From assembly GCF_003992675.1 (NCBI RefSeq), contig NZ_RZMZ01000002.1, positions 2,501 to 66,500 of the forward strand: a DNA stretch of 64,000 bases, written 5' to 3'. Position numbers and translations under genes: made by a program. Position 1 is the first letter of the stretch. The number at the start of each line of letters is the position of its first letter. The DNA is from Flagellimonas marinaquae. Its GTDB lineage: Bacteria; Bacteroidota; Bacteroidia; Flavobacteriales; Flavobacteriaceae. Of this stretch, positions 1 to 10,302 are shown one piece after another. Below the pieces are notes generated by a model. That model did not search any database and was not told the origin of the DNA. It saw nothing but the letters and a program-made list of their open reading frames with translations.

Positions 1-622
<622 letters not shown>

Positions 623-799
623 GCATCCCATATAAATATGGGACGCCCTCTCGTAATCCTTAATTGTTCTATTCTACTTCGTGTTTCTTCTTTTTGACTT
701 CACGTGAACGGTATGATACCGCTCCGCTCCGTCCCAATATGTCAATGAACTTTCTGGCACGCCGCCACCGATACCAAGATCGACGGACGGCCTTTGCCG

Positions 800-876
800 T
801 GGTGGAGAATATCGGAGTCGAACCGATGACCTCCTGCGTGCAAGGCAGGCGCTCTAGCCAGCTGAGCTAATCCCCC
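800..876 (-). tRNA. tRNA-Ala (anticodon TGC)
   Basis: The reverse complement folds as a complete cloverleaf: acceptor GGGGGAT pairing with ATTCTCC, D arm with AGCTCAGCTGG, anticodon stem-loop with loop CTTGCAC (anticodon TGC), and a TTCGA T-loop. The 3' CCA is encoded (800-802). It lies in the 16S-23S spacer in the usual Bacteroidota order Ile-Ala. Confidence 0.96.
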
Positions 877-1038
877 ATCTTTCAGTTATGAGTTATTAGT
901 TGGGAGTTATGAGTGATAACCCTGTAACTCAACTTCTAAAATTTCCAATTCAATATTCCTCAATGAACTTCCTTTACAGTCCCAGGCAGACTTGCTTCGA
1001 CCGCGCTCAGCACAGGCTTCTCGTCCTTCTTCGACTTG
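877..1038. repeat. tRNA-Ile/tRNA-Ala spacer with degenerate repeats
   Basis: The 162 bp between the two spacer tRNAs hold degenerate copies of a GAGTTATGAGT-like unit (about 885-920) and, near 998-1015, a degraded version of the palindromic repeat whose core elsewhere in this window is TCGACTGCGCTC (here TTCGACCGCGCTCAGCAC). No RNA gene or ORF is supported here. Confidence 0.5.
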
Positions 1039-1112
1039 TAGTCTCAGGCAGACTCGAACTGCCGACCTCTACATTATCAGTGTAGCGCTCTAACCAGCTG
1101 AGCTATGAGACT
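1039..1112 (-). tRNA. tRNA-Ile (anticodon GAT)
   Basis: The reverse complement folds as a cloverleaf: acceptor AGTCTCA/TGAGACT, anticodon loop CTGATAA (GAT), T-loop TTCGAGT, discriminator A. The following bases are CAA, so CCA is not encoded, unlike the tRNA-Ala next to it. It is the first tRNA of the rRNA operon spacer. Confidence 0.96.
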
Positions 1113-1213
1113 GTCTTGGCCTATTGCCAGTATTTGTAACATATCATAAACGACAGCGCAGAGATAAAACCATCTCGTGCGGGACAAGGATCTTCCGGAC
1201 ATCTCTTTCTCTA

Positions 1214-2738
<1,525 letters not shown>

Positions 2739-2910
2739 GTATTTCTTTGAATGTCTGTCCGACACCCGGAAACCCGAGTCCCTGCATCAAAATGGTTCTT
2801 TCTTAATTCTACGCTGTCGTTACAATATGTATATGAACTTCTTTGTTTTTCCTTCCAAATTTCTCTTTTAAGTCCTTCAGAAGCGCCTTGCCTTATCAGC
2901 TAAGCGGGTG

Positions 2911-2943
2911 CAAATATACGCACCTTATTTCCTTACCACAAAA
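2911..2943 (-). promoter_or_regulatory. rRNA operon promoter (Bacteroidota type)
   Basis: On the minus strand a TTTTG -33 element (2939-2943) is followed after 20 bp by TATATTTG (2911-2918), an exact match to the Bacteroidota -7 consensus TAnnTTTG. Transcription should start near 2905, leaving a leader of about 165 nt before 16S. The A/T tract just upstream (2944-2975) could act as an UP element. Confidence 0.85.
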
Positions 2944-3030
2944 TGTTTTTCGATATTTTTTTGGAAAAAATTGCGATTAATTTCTAAGTGCTTGTTTTCC
3001 AGTATTTCCTTTTTCCGTTACCCAAAAAAT

Positions 3031-5079
3031 TTATGAAAAGAAATTCCAGACCAATCCAAATCTGATTACAAAATCGCGATACGGATAATTGGGCGCCGAG
3101 TAGTAATTAGGTTCTGAAAAAATGGAATTCAGGTGTTCAGCTTTTAGGTAAATCCTTGTTTGCCTCACTTTGGCATTGATAAAAAGGTCCAAGAGAGGAT
3201 AACCTCCCAATTCTTCATTATTCCGTATATAAAATTCGCCCAACAGTGGATTATAGGCATTCATATTATAGGCCGTAAAGTATTTGAACGTTACCCCTGT
3301 TTGAATGAACATTGCCTTTTTAAAGACATCGCTTGAAAAATAAAGACTGTTCCTTGTCACTACTTCCGGAAGATTGAGTACTTGGGCATCTTGGGCAACG
3401 CTTTGATACATGACCGTATTCATCAAGGCCCATTTGCGCCATTTTACTTCCTTTTGATATTTCACCTTTAGGTGATCCACGGTGCCCGATTCCTGAAAAG
3501 GCCTTACAAAAGCCGTTTCTTGCCCCAACCCTATTTGCTCTTCATTGGCCGTTGATGCGAAGTATGTGTAATTTTCCAATGTACTGTATTCCGCTGTTAA
3601 ATCACCCAGAATTTTGGATTCCAAACCAAACTTGATGCTTTTTGTTCGCACGTTCTCAAAGATGTCCGTATTTTGCCAGTTGAAGTTTCGGTAGTCACTC
3701 TGGTACAACAGGTAATTAAAATCGGGCATACGAGAGGATAGGTGTATGGCTCCGGTTACGGAATGATTCTGGTTCAATCGGTATCTGGCAAAGGCATCCA
3801 GATTGTTCCCTGTAAGCTCTCCTGATACCGTGTAATTAAAATCCCCTTCCAAATACAGTGGTCCAATGATATTGCTGTAGTTTCCCCCTACAGAAATCTC
3901 TTCTCCTTGCAATTGATTCTGAATGGTTCCTTCATCCGTGATCAAAACGCTGTTGAAGAAGTAATTATAGTTAAACAATCCAATATTGCCCGAGAGTTTT
4001 CCAAACGTCCTATTTGAGAATTCCACGGTACCTTTATTGAACATGGTCTTCAGCCTTGCCCTGTCCCTGATGGGAACCAAAAATGGGTCTTGCCCCAATG
4101 CATCATTTTGTTGGGTTTGCTCAAAATCGTACAGCTTGGTCTCATAGCTAAATTCATGTCCAATGGTCAATGTTGTAGGTTTCGCATCTACTGAGTCCTT
4201 TTTATGGTTGACCAACTTAAATCGTTGGTCCAAGAAATATCGCTTGCCCAATATTTTGTTGTTCGCATTTTCATAAAGTGGGTCGATCTTGGCCCGATCT
4301 TGAAAATCGGGTTGGTCATCCTCAAATTGGCTTCGATCTCGCAGACCACCACTTTCTTCCGTTCGCATATCCTGCGCGGCAATGTGTCCTCTGAGACTAT
4401 ATCGGCCATTTTGGGAAAGATAATTGAAGGTGACCCTGAATTTTCCGTCCTCCGCCTCTTCATACCTGTATTTGCCCAAGGACCTAAAACCATTATAGGC
4501 CACGGATGCATTAAACCGCTCGTTTATATTAAAGGTAAGCAACGCATCTAAATACTGTCCTTGCTCCATGGTTGTCTTGAACATGAGCTCCGTCATTGGG
4601 GTCGGAACATTATAATAGTTGATATCTTCTTTTTCAAAATACCCCGGATGCTTGGCCGTAGCACCAATTCTTGGGTAATAAGGTGTCGCTGTAAAGCTTT
4701 TGCCCAATTCATTATAAGGTTGCCCCATATTGGCAAAGGGCATTAATTCAAAATCATCTTCCCTTAAATAATTGTAGATATAATCTTTTCTGATAGTCAA
4801 AGTGGTATCGACATAAGTAGTATCCCTTTGATATGAAATGATCTTGTAATCGTTTATTGTGACGGAATCCTTCTGTTTTGATTCCATTTTGGTTCTCCGC
4901 TCTTCCTTTGCCCTACGCCTATCAGCATCCATTGGAGCAGCTTCAGTTTTTGGAAGTGTGAGGGAATCTTTGATTTGAAGCATTGTAGAGTCCCCCTCTT
5001 TTTGCGGAGGAATCGAATCTTGCTGTGCCAAGACCGATTGGCCAATCAGTAAAAGTAGAGTCAATGCTAAAAATCTCAT
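3031..5079 (-). CDS. Putative outer-membrane porin (Porin_10-like)
   Basis: A 682-residue secreted protein starting MRFLALTLLLLIGQSVLAQ, a clear signal peptide ending in A-Q. An upstream in-frame ORF extension exists, but it has no signal peptide and overlaps a promoter, so the ATG at 5079 is chosen. After a low-complexity linker rich in K, E and D (residues 25-60) the rest is rich in alternating hydrophobic and aromatic residues and ends in LVWNFFS, typical of an outer-membrane beta-barrel. The layout and length match the 'putative porin' family of Bacteroidota. The substrate is unknown. A terminator separates it from the SusD gene upstream; no terminator is visible before the rRNA promoter. 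Confidence 0.75.
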   Translation of the reverse strand: MRFLALTLLLLIGQSVLAQQDSIPPQKEGDSTMLQIKDSLTLPKTEAAPMDADRRRAKEERRTKMESKQKDSVTINDYKIISYQRDTTYVDTTLTIRKDYIYNYLREDDFELMPFANMGQPYNELGKSFTATPYYPRIGATAKHPGYFEKEDINYYNVPTPMTELMFKTTMEQGQYLDALLTFNINERFNASVAYNGFRSLGKYRYEEAEDGKFRVTFNYLSQNGRYSLRGHIAAQDMRTEESGGLRDRSQFEDDQPDFQDRAKIDPLYENANNKILGKRYFLDQRFKLVNHKKDSVDAKPTTLTIGHEFSYETKLYDFEQTQQNDALGQDPFLVPIRDRARLKTMFNKGTVEFSNRTFGKLSGNIGLFNYNYFFNSVLITDEGTIQNQLQGEEISVGGNYSNIIGPLYLEGDFNYTVSGELTGNNLDAFARYRLNQNHSVTGAIHLSSRMPDFNYLLYQSDYRNFNWQNTDIFENVRTKSIKFGLESKILGDLTAEYSTLENYTYFASTANEEQIGLGQETAFVRPFQESGTVDHLKVKYQKEVKWRKWALMNTVMYQSVAQDAQVLNLPEVVTRNSLYFSSDVFKKAMFIQTGVTFKYFTAYNMNAYNPLLGEFYIRNNEELGGYPLLDLFINAKVRQTRIYLKAEHLNSIFSEPNYYSAPNYPYRDFVIRFGLVWNFFS

Positions 5080-5097
5080 TCCTTGATATTTGTTGGG

Positions 5098-5105
5098 CAA
5101 AGGTA
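5098..5105 (-). promoter_or_regulatory. Putative -7 box of the porin gene
   Basis: TACCTTTG on the minus strand matches TAnnTTTG and lies between the terminator of the upstream gene and the porin ATG at 5079. The transcript would start about 12 bases before the start codon. The -33 region (TTTC about 20 bp upstream) is weak. Confidence 0.5.
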
Positions 5106-5150
5106 AAAGTTTTGTTTCTAAAGAAATGTGAAAAGTTGAGACATAAAAAA

Positions 5151-5171
5151 ACCCCCGCTGCTCGCGGGGGT
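5151..5171 (-). terminator. Intrinsic terminator after the SusD-like gene
   Basis: ACCCCCGC and GCGGGGGT form an 8-bp GC-rich stem with a 5-nt loop. On the minus strand the stem is followed by TTTTTT. It sits 24 bp after the SusD-like stop codon and isolates that operon from the porin gene. Confidence 0.85.
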
Positions 5172-5194
5172 CCTTTATTTTTAATGCGCTATTC

Positions 5195-6613
5195 CTATTC
5201 AAAAGGAACAACAGCATCAGATGTTTTGTTGTTTACCAAAATCTGGTTCAAATCGATTACTGTACTTGCAGTAGTTGAACCGGGCTCGTAGTTGATCGCA
5301 TCCAAATCACCTACCACAGCGGCGATGAAAGAAGGGATTACTGGAGTTGTACCCAAATCACCTTCGTTGATGTTCTCGTTCAACAAAATCTCGTTCTCAT
5401 CGATGACCAATTTAACACCCATGTCAACAAAACGAAGACCTTCGGCGATGAACACCTCTTGTCTTGTGCGGTACAATAGCGCCAATCCAGCATCGTCGTC
5501 CTGCATGGCAGCAACGTCGGCAGCGGTCAAGGAAGTTCCAGAAACTGAAGGAACATCAACGTTTCCATCCTGACGGGACAATACAAGTCCATCTCTACCA
5601 TTTACCACAATATCTTCACTATCTGGTCTTGAACCTTCATCAACCTGAGATCTCTGCTCGATGGAATCATCGATATTTCTTACTTCTCTGGTATCGATCA
5701 AATCCAATAGATTGTTCAAATTGGTCCTAGCAGCAGTGATATTATTGTCTGCCAATGCTGCTTCAGCCAAAATCAAATAAGCCTCCTCTGCTTTCAAGTA
5801 ATGTACAGGGGCATCCTGTGAAGTACTCAAGAAGGAATATTTTGGGTCCAAAAAGTCCAAAGTTGGAAGTGGCTGCAAATCATCGAAAGTTGCTCTTTGG
5901 TAAAGCGCGTTTTCGAAAATATTTACGGGGCCATTCGCTTGATCGAACAATACGAATCGATCAAAATCACCACTAAGACCAAGTGCAGCGGTTGCAGCAG
6001 CAACTGCTTCGTTTTTATTGCCCAAGTAATAATTGGCTCTTGCCTTGGCCAGATGATATTCTGGTTGAGGATTGAGCGCAATGGCTGTGTCAAAAGAAGC
6101 AATTGCATTTTGATAATGCTCATTTGCGGTTATTGGAACACCTGTAGGTTCTGCTGGCAATGCGGAAAAATACATTGCAGACATCAAATAGGACATTCCC
6201 TCAAAAAAATTGAACTCTGCCTCGGTAGCGGTATCATAGTTTGGGTCACCAGGACCTACTTGAGATAGACCGAATAAAGCCAATTCTCGCAAGCGCTGGA
6301 TTTGACGCTGGGTATCCCTCATATCTGGGTCCGTAATCTGGATTTCTAGACCGTCCATGAACTGGTTGAAGAACGTCTGTGTGTTTACATAGTTGTCAGA
6401 ACCAAGCTCCGAAAGGACCAAGGTTTCGTTGAACGCGATTGCCAACTGCCTTTCAAGTCCTGAAAGCCAGATGGAGGCCGAGTTGGGCTGCCCCACTACG
6501 GAAGACTCCGATAGGTTGGGGTTTTCAACCTCTTTAAAGTCCACTGCATCGCCAAAGTCGCCTGTACAGCTAATGGCCAGAATGGATAGAGAAAATATAA
6601 TTAGTTTTTTCAT
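5195..6613 (-). CDS. SusD/RagB-like outer-membrane lipoprotein
   Basis: A 472-residue lipoprotein. The signal peptide MKKLIIFSLSILAISC ends in a lipobox with the acceptor Cys at residue 16. The centre contains TPR-like helices (NAIASFDTAIALNPQPEYHLAKA and LKAEEAYLILAEAAL), as expected for SusD family surface proteins that cap the SusC barrel and bind ligand. The C-terminal part holds a TRQEVFIAEGLRFVDMG-type helix that is common in these proteins. It starts 16 bp after the SusC-like gene on the same strand and is probably co-transcribed with it. The imported substrate cannot be inferred; no glycoside hydrolase or protease is linked. Confidence 0.88.
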   Translation of the reverse strand: MKKLIIFSLSILAISCTGDFGDAVDFKEVENPNLSESSVVGQPNSASIWLSGLERQLAIAFNETLVLSELGSDNYVNTQTFFNQFMDGLEIQITDPDMRDTQRQIQRLRELALFGLSQVGPGDPNYDTATEAEFNFFEGMSYLMSAMYFSALPAEPTGVPITANEHYQNAIASFDTAIALNPQPEYHLAKARANYYLGNKNEAVAAATAALGLSGDFDRFVLFDQANGPVNIFENALYQRATFDDLQPLPTLDFLDPKYSFLSTSQDAPVHYLKAEEAYLILAEAALADNNITAARTNLNNLLDLIDTREVRNIDDSIEQRSQVDEGSRPDSEDIVVNGRDGLVLSRQDGNVDVPSVSGTSLTAADVAAMQDDDAGLALLYRTRQEVFIAEGLRFVDMGVKLVIDENEILLNENINEGDLGTTPVIPSFIAAVVGDLDAINYEPGSTTASTVIDLNQILVNNKTSDAVVPFE

Positions 6614-6628
6614 CGTTACTTTTTTTTA

Positions 6629-9442
6629 TTAAAATTGAAACCTTAGTGAGGCTACATAAGTCCTTGGTGCCGATTCCGTACCGTAGGCAAAACCACCACT
6701 GGCGAAACCGTTCTGTGCGGTAATACCGGAACCTGTGGTCTCAGGGTCAAAGTTACCTGCCGTCCAGTTGAACGGATTGGTTACGGTTACACCCAAACGA
6801 ATGTTGCTGAACAATGGCTTGGCGATATCCCCGAAATTGTAAGAAGCTCCTATGTTCCTTACTTTCAAGAAGTCGTTGTCGAACACGAAGAAGTTTACAT
6901 AATTGAAAGGAGACGTTGTTCCGATCAAATCTTCTGGAATTCCAGTGTTATCTGTTCCTCTTAAGTGTCTCAACAAGAAGCTCAAATCGGTGATTTGACC
7001 TCCAAATTGGTAATCAGCTGTGGCGAAGAAATTGAAATCTCCCCACGTATAGTTAAGTCCCATGGAACCAAAGTTCGGGGCGAAAGTATCACCCAGAGGC
7101 GTATTAGGTTCAAAGGAATATGAGCCATCTGCTTGTCTGATTGCAGCCGTTCCCCTAAGATAACCAAGGCTCTGACCTTCTTCCACTACAGATCCCAAAA
7201 CGGTGAAACCACCCACAACAAATGCCGGCGCACCTCCTGAATCGGTCACCAAGTTTTCGTTGGTATTGTAGGATAGGTTAACGCTCAAGGTGTGCTTGTC
7301 CGTTTGGATCGGAGTAGCTCTCAACTCAAATTCGTAACCTTTGTTCTCCACCTCACCAATGTTCTGGATTTGGTTCAACTGGCCTGTTGAAGGTGCTGAT
7401 TGAGGCGTAAAAAGTGCATCTTCAGTGATACCTACATATCGAGTACCGCTCAAGAACAACCTGTTGCTAAAGAAACCAAGTTCCACACCAAATTCCGTGG
7501 TCTTCACACGCTCGGATACCAACTCGTCGTTACCAGGGTTGGCAAAGGTAAAGGATGGTCCGCCCAAGAATGGGTTCTGTGCAAAGGTCCTGTCTTGAGA
7601 GAAAGGCTGGGCGAAGTTGGTCGCCTCACCATAGTTGGCACGCAACTTCACTGTAGAAAGTATATTGCTTATTCCTGCATCCCTGTAGAAATCATGATCG
7701 CTCAGGTTGTAGGTGATACCAATTTTAGGCAACAATAATGGGTCGGTGTTGGAACCGGAAGCCGTGTTCCTGTCCAATCTACCACCAAATTCCAAGAAGG
7801 CCACGTCGTAGATACCTATGTTCTCCAAGAAGTATAGACCGTAGTTGGCATTTTCCAGTACGAAATCGGAGAATGCTTGCTCCGAGAAGTTGTTCAAGGA
7901 ACGAGTTCCATCAACACCTCCGGAACCGTCCAATCTGTTCTGTCTATCGGAAGTTCTAAAGAACTGTCCACCAAGAATACTTACGAAAGAGAAGTTCTCC
8001 AAATCGGCAGTGTGTGTAATGTTCACATCCGTGGTAAGGGTAAAGGCTGAACGCAAAACTCTGCTCAAACTACCTTGATCGGTAGTACCAGGAGCAATAG
8101 CACCAAGCTCTACCAAGAGGGCATTGCTTTGCAATTCTTCCTGAACTGTATTCCTGTTATCAATACCCAAGGTTGCATTTACCTGTAGGTTATCGTTGAT
8201 ATCATAGATAAATTTGTTGGACGCCGTGATACGATTGGTGGTACTGGTAATATCCACCAGCTGACCGATTCTTCGGTATCTATCCACTTCATCCTGCCAT
8301 TCTGCATCTGTAAATTCATCGGTAGCTCCCCTAGCAGAACCTTCGATATTGGAGAAACGCGAAAAGCTTGTGTTTGCGTTGTAATCCAAATTAGATTCGA
8401 AATTCACGAAAGAGAAAGACCCTTGGTATTGTAGTTTGTCAGTAACCTTTGCGGTCAATCCGAAAGTAAAGGACCTTCTGGTTTGCTCATTGATGTCGTT
8501 GAAACTGTCATCGGTGTAAAGGTTACCGGCAAAGTTATAAGAGAATTTCTCGGAACCTCCGTTCAATCCAACTTTCATCTCTTGGGACAGTCCGGGCTCA
8601 AATATGGCTTCGGCAGTTCTATCATATCTCAAGAAATCTTTGGTCGCTTTAATGACCCCAACGTTAGTCTCAAAGTAGGCAGAACTTTTACCATCCTTAC
8701 CTTTTTTGGTAATAATCTGGATTACACCGTTCGCAGCGTCCGCACCATACAATGTAGTTGCCGCACCACCTTTAATGTATTCGATTTTTTCGATGGATTC
8801 CACGGGAATATCCGCAAGGGCAGAAACGTTGGCACCACCTGTGGCAATACCCAATTGTGGGTTGGAGTTCAAGTTATCCACACGAATACCGTCAATAATG
8901 ATTACGGGAGTGGCAGATGAAGCAGCAGAAATTGGACCCCTTGTCCTAATCAAAGCTGCAGTACCGGGCTGACCTGAACTCAAGCGAATCTGTGCACTTG
9001 GAGTTGTTGACTGTAATAATTGGTCAATCTGGTTGGCAGGCAATTTGTCGATTTCCTCGGCATCCAGAACGTCAACCGTTGTAGACAATTTTCTTCTGGC
9101 AATACCAGAACCCTGTCCAGTTACAATAACCTCCTCCAACGCTTGTGCGTCGGCTTCCATTTGTACATCGATGGTAGATGAAGCACCTACAGTCCTATCA
9201 ACGGTCTTTTGACCAATGTAGCTGAAGCGCAACACTTGCCCCTCACTGACTGAGATAGAATAATTACCATCAAAATCTGTTTGTGTTCCATTGGTCGTTC
9301 CAACAACCAAAATGGAAACACCAGGTAATGGCAGACCTGTATCGTCCGTCACGTTACCTGAAACTGTTTTCTCTTGTCCGAAAGAGAAAGACATACATAA
9401 CACCAAAAAAGGTGTCAGCATCCATGCTAACTTAGCTTTCAT
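6629..9442 (-). CDS. SusC/RagA-like TonB-linked outer-membrane receptor
   Basis: A 937-residue protein: signal peptide (1-22), an N-terminal carboxypeptidase-regulatory-like domain (about 25-95, VSGNVTDDTGLPLPGVSILV), the ALEEVIVTGQG segment near residue 102, a plug domain with PVIIIDGIRVDNL and GAAATTLYGADAANGVI, and a 22-strand barrel ending in a C-terminal F (LRFQF). This is the SusC architecture. It imports an unknown ligand with the SusD-like lipoprotein encoded directly downstream. The start ATG at 9442 gives the signal peptide at once. Its length is typical for the family, and no truncation or frameshift is seen. Confidence 0.95.
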   Translation of the reverse strand: MKAKLAWMLTPFLVLCMSFSFGQEKTVSGNVTDDTGLPLPGVSILVVGTTNGTQTDFDGNYSISVSEGQVLRFSYIGQKTVDRTVGASSTIDVQMEADAQALEEVIVTGQGSGIARRKLSTTVDVLDAEEIDKLPANQIDQLLQSTTPSAQIRLSSGQPGTAALIRTRGPISAASSATPVIIIDGIRVDNLNSNPQLGIATGGANVSALADIPVESIEKIEYIKGGAATTLYGADAANGVIQIITKKGKDGKSSAYFETNVGVIKATKDFLRYDRTAEAIFEPGLSQEMKVGLNGGSEKFSYNFAGNLYTDDSFNDINEQTRRSFTFGLTAKVTDKLQYQGSFSFVNFESNLDYNANTSFSRFSNIEGSARGATDEFTDAEWQDEVDRYRRIGQLVDITSTTNRITASNKFIYDINDNLQVNATLGIDNRNTVQEELQSNALLVELGAIAPGTTDQGSLSRVLRSAFTLTTDVNITHTADLENFSFVSILGGQFFRTSDRQNRLDGSGGVDGTRSLNNFSEQAFSDFVLENANYGLYFLENIGIYDVAFLEFGGRLDRNTASGSNTDPLLLPKIGITYNLSDHDFYRDAGISNILSTVKLRANYGEATNFAQPFSQDRTFAQNPFLGGPSFTFANPGNDELVSERVKTTEFGVELGFFSNRLFLSGTRYVGITEDALFTPQSAPSTGQLNQIQNIGEVENKGYEFELRATPIQTDKHTLSVNLSYNTNENLVTDSGGAPAFVVGGFTVLGSVVEEGQSLGYLRGTAAIRQADGSYSFEPNTPLGDTFAPNFGSMGLNYTWGDFNFFATADYQFGGQITDLSFLLRHLRGTDNTGIPEDLIGTTSPFNYVNFFVFDNDFLKVRNIGASYNFGDIAKPLFSNIRLGVTVTNPFNWTAGNFDPETTGSGITAQNGFASGGFAYGTESAPRTYVASLRFQF

Positions 9443-9470
9443 TTATTTCATTTTTTGAATTAGTCCAGCT

Positions 9471-9505
9471 CAAAAGTCAATATAAAAAGTTAATATTCAA
9501 AAAAA
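9471..9505 (-). promoter_or_regulatory. Candidate promoter of the SusCD operon
   Basis: On the minus strand TTTTTTTG (9498-9505) is followed after 19 bp by GACTTTTG (9471-9478), which differs from TAnnTTTG only at the first base. The start codon lies about 29 bp downstream. No hairpin is seen in the rest of the 234-bp intergenic region. Confidence 0.45.
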
Positions 9506-9676
9506 TTAACACCACCATACATCGTATATTAGCGCAGTATTCATCAGGGTTTTTCATAATTTTAACACATTATTCGCAAGCTAATGCCTTATAAATCGGA
9601 TATGTAGGAAATTTTTTAACTTTTCGTTAATAATTATGCTTTTCCAAACACACACACTGTTAAATTTTTAAGAAAT

Positions 9677-10273
9677 ATGTTAAAATCGTGTTACCGATCT
9701 CTTTTTGAAGCAGGAACAGATGAAGCAGGTAGAGGATGTTTGGCTGGTCCAGTGACTGCCGCAGCCATTATTTTGCCCGAAAAATTCAACCATAATACCT
9801 TAAACGATTCCAAGCAACTATCAGAATCCAAACGGACCTTTTTAAAGCCGCTTTTGGAAAAAGAGGCAGTATCTTTTTCAGTTTGTCACGTTTTTCAGGA
9901 CGAAATCGACGAAATAAACATCCTTAATGCCTCTTTTTTGGCCATGCACCGCGCCATTGAAAAGCTAGATCCGAAGCCCGAATTTTTAATTGTTGATGGT
10001 AACCGTTTTCAACCTTACCCAGAAATCGAGCACCAATGCATCATCAAGGGCGATAGCAAATACATGAGCATCGCGGCGGCATCCGTTTTGGCCAAAACCT
10101 ATCGCGATGACTACATGGCCCGTATACACGAGGAGTTCCCAATGTACAACTGGAAAAAAAACAAAGGTTACCCCACCAAAGAACATAGGGAAGCCATCAG
10201 AAAATACGGGCTCACCAAGTACCACAGAAAAAGCTTTAGGCAACTCCCAGAACAATTGTCTCTGGATATTTAA
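9677..10273 (+). CDS. rnhB: Ribonuclease HII
   Basis: A 198-residue RNase HII that cleaves the RNA strand of RNA-DNA hybrids and removes misincorporated ribonucleotides. The DEAGRG motif (D15, E16) carries two metal ligands. The other hallmarks are FLIVDGNR and the [18 protein letters not shown] helix, followed by the usual [13 protein letters not shown] tail. The length is normal. It is divergent from the SusCD operon and is followed 29 bp later by a lipoprotein gene on the same strand. Confidence 0.97.
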   Translation: MLKSCYRSLFEAGTDEAGRGCLAGPVTAAAIILPEKFNHNTLNDSKQLSESKRTFLKPLLEKEAVSFSVCHVFQDEIDEINILNASFLAMHRAIEKLDPKPEFLIVDGNRFQPYPEIEHQCIIKGDSKYMSIAAASVLAKTYRDDYMARIHEEFPMYNWKKNKGYPTKEHREAIRKYGLTKYHRKSFRQLPEQLSLDI

Positions 10274-10302
10274 AAACTATAACTTTGTAGCAAACTTCAA
10301 GA

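Noticed and set aside
8483..8920. 145-codon ORF antisense to the SusC-like gene
   Set aside because: Shadow ORF inside a well-supported receptor gene.
3031..9442. A full polysaccharide utilisation locus
   Set aside because: The SusC/SusD pair is present but no carbohydrate-active enzyme, sulfatase or sensor regulator is linked, so a glycan substrate is not supported.
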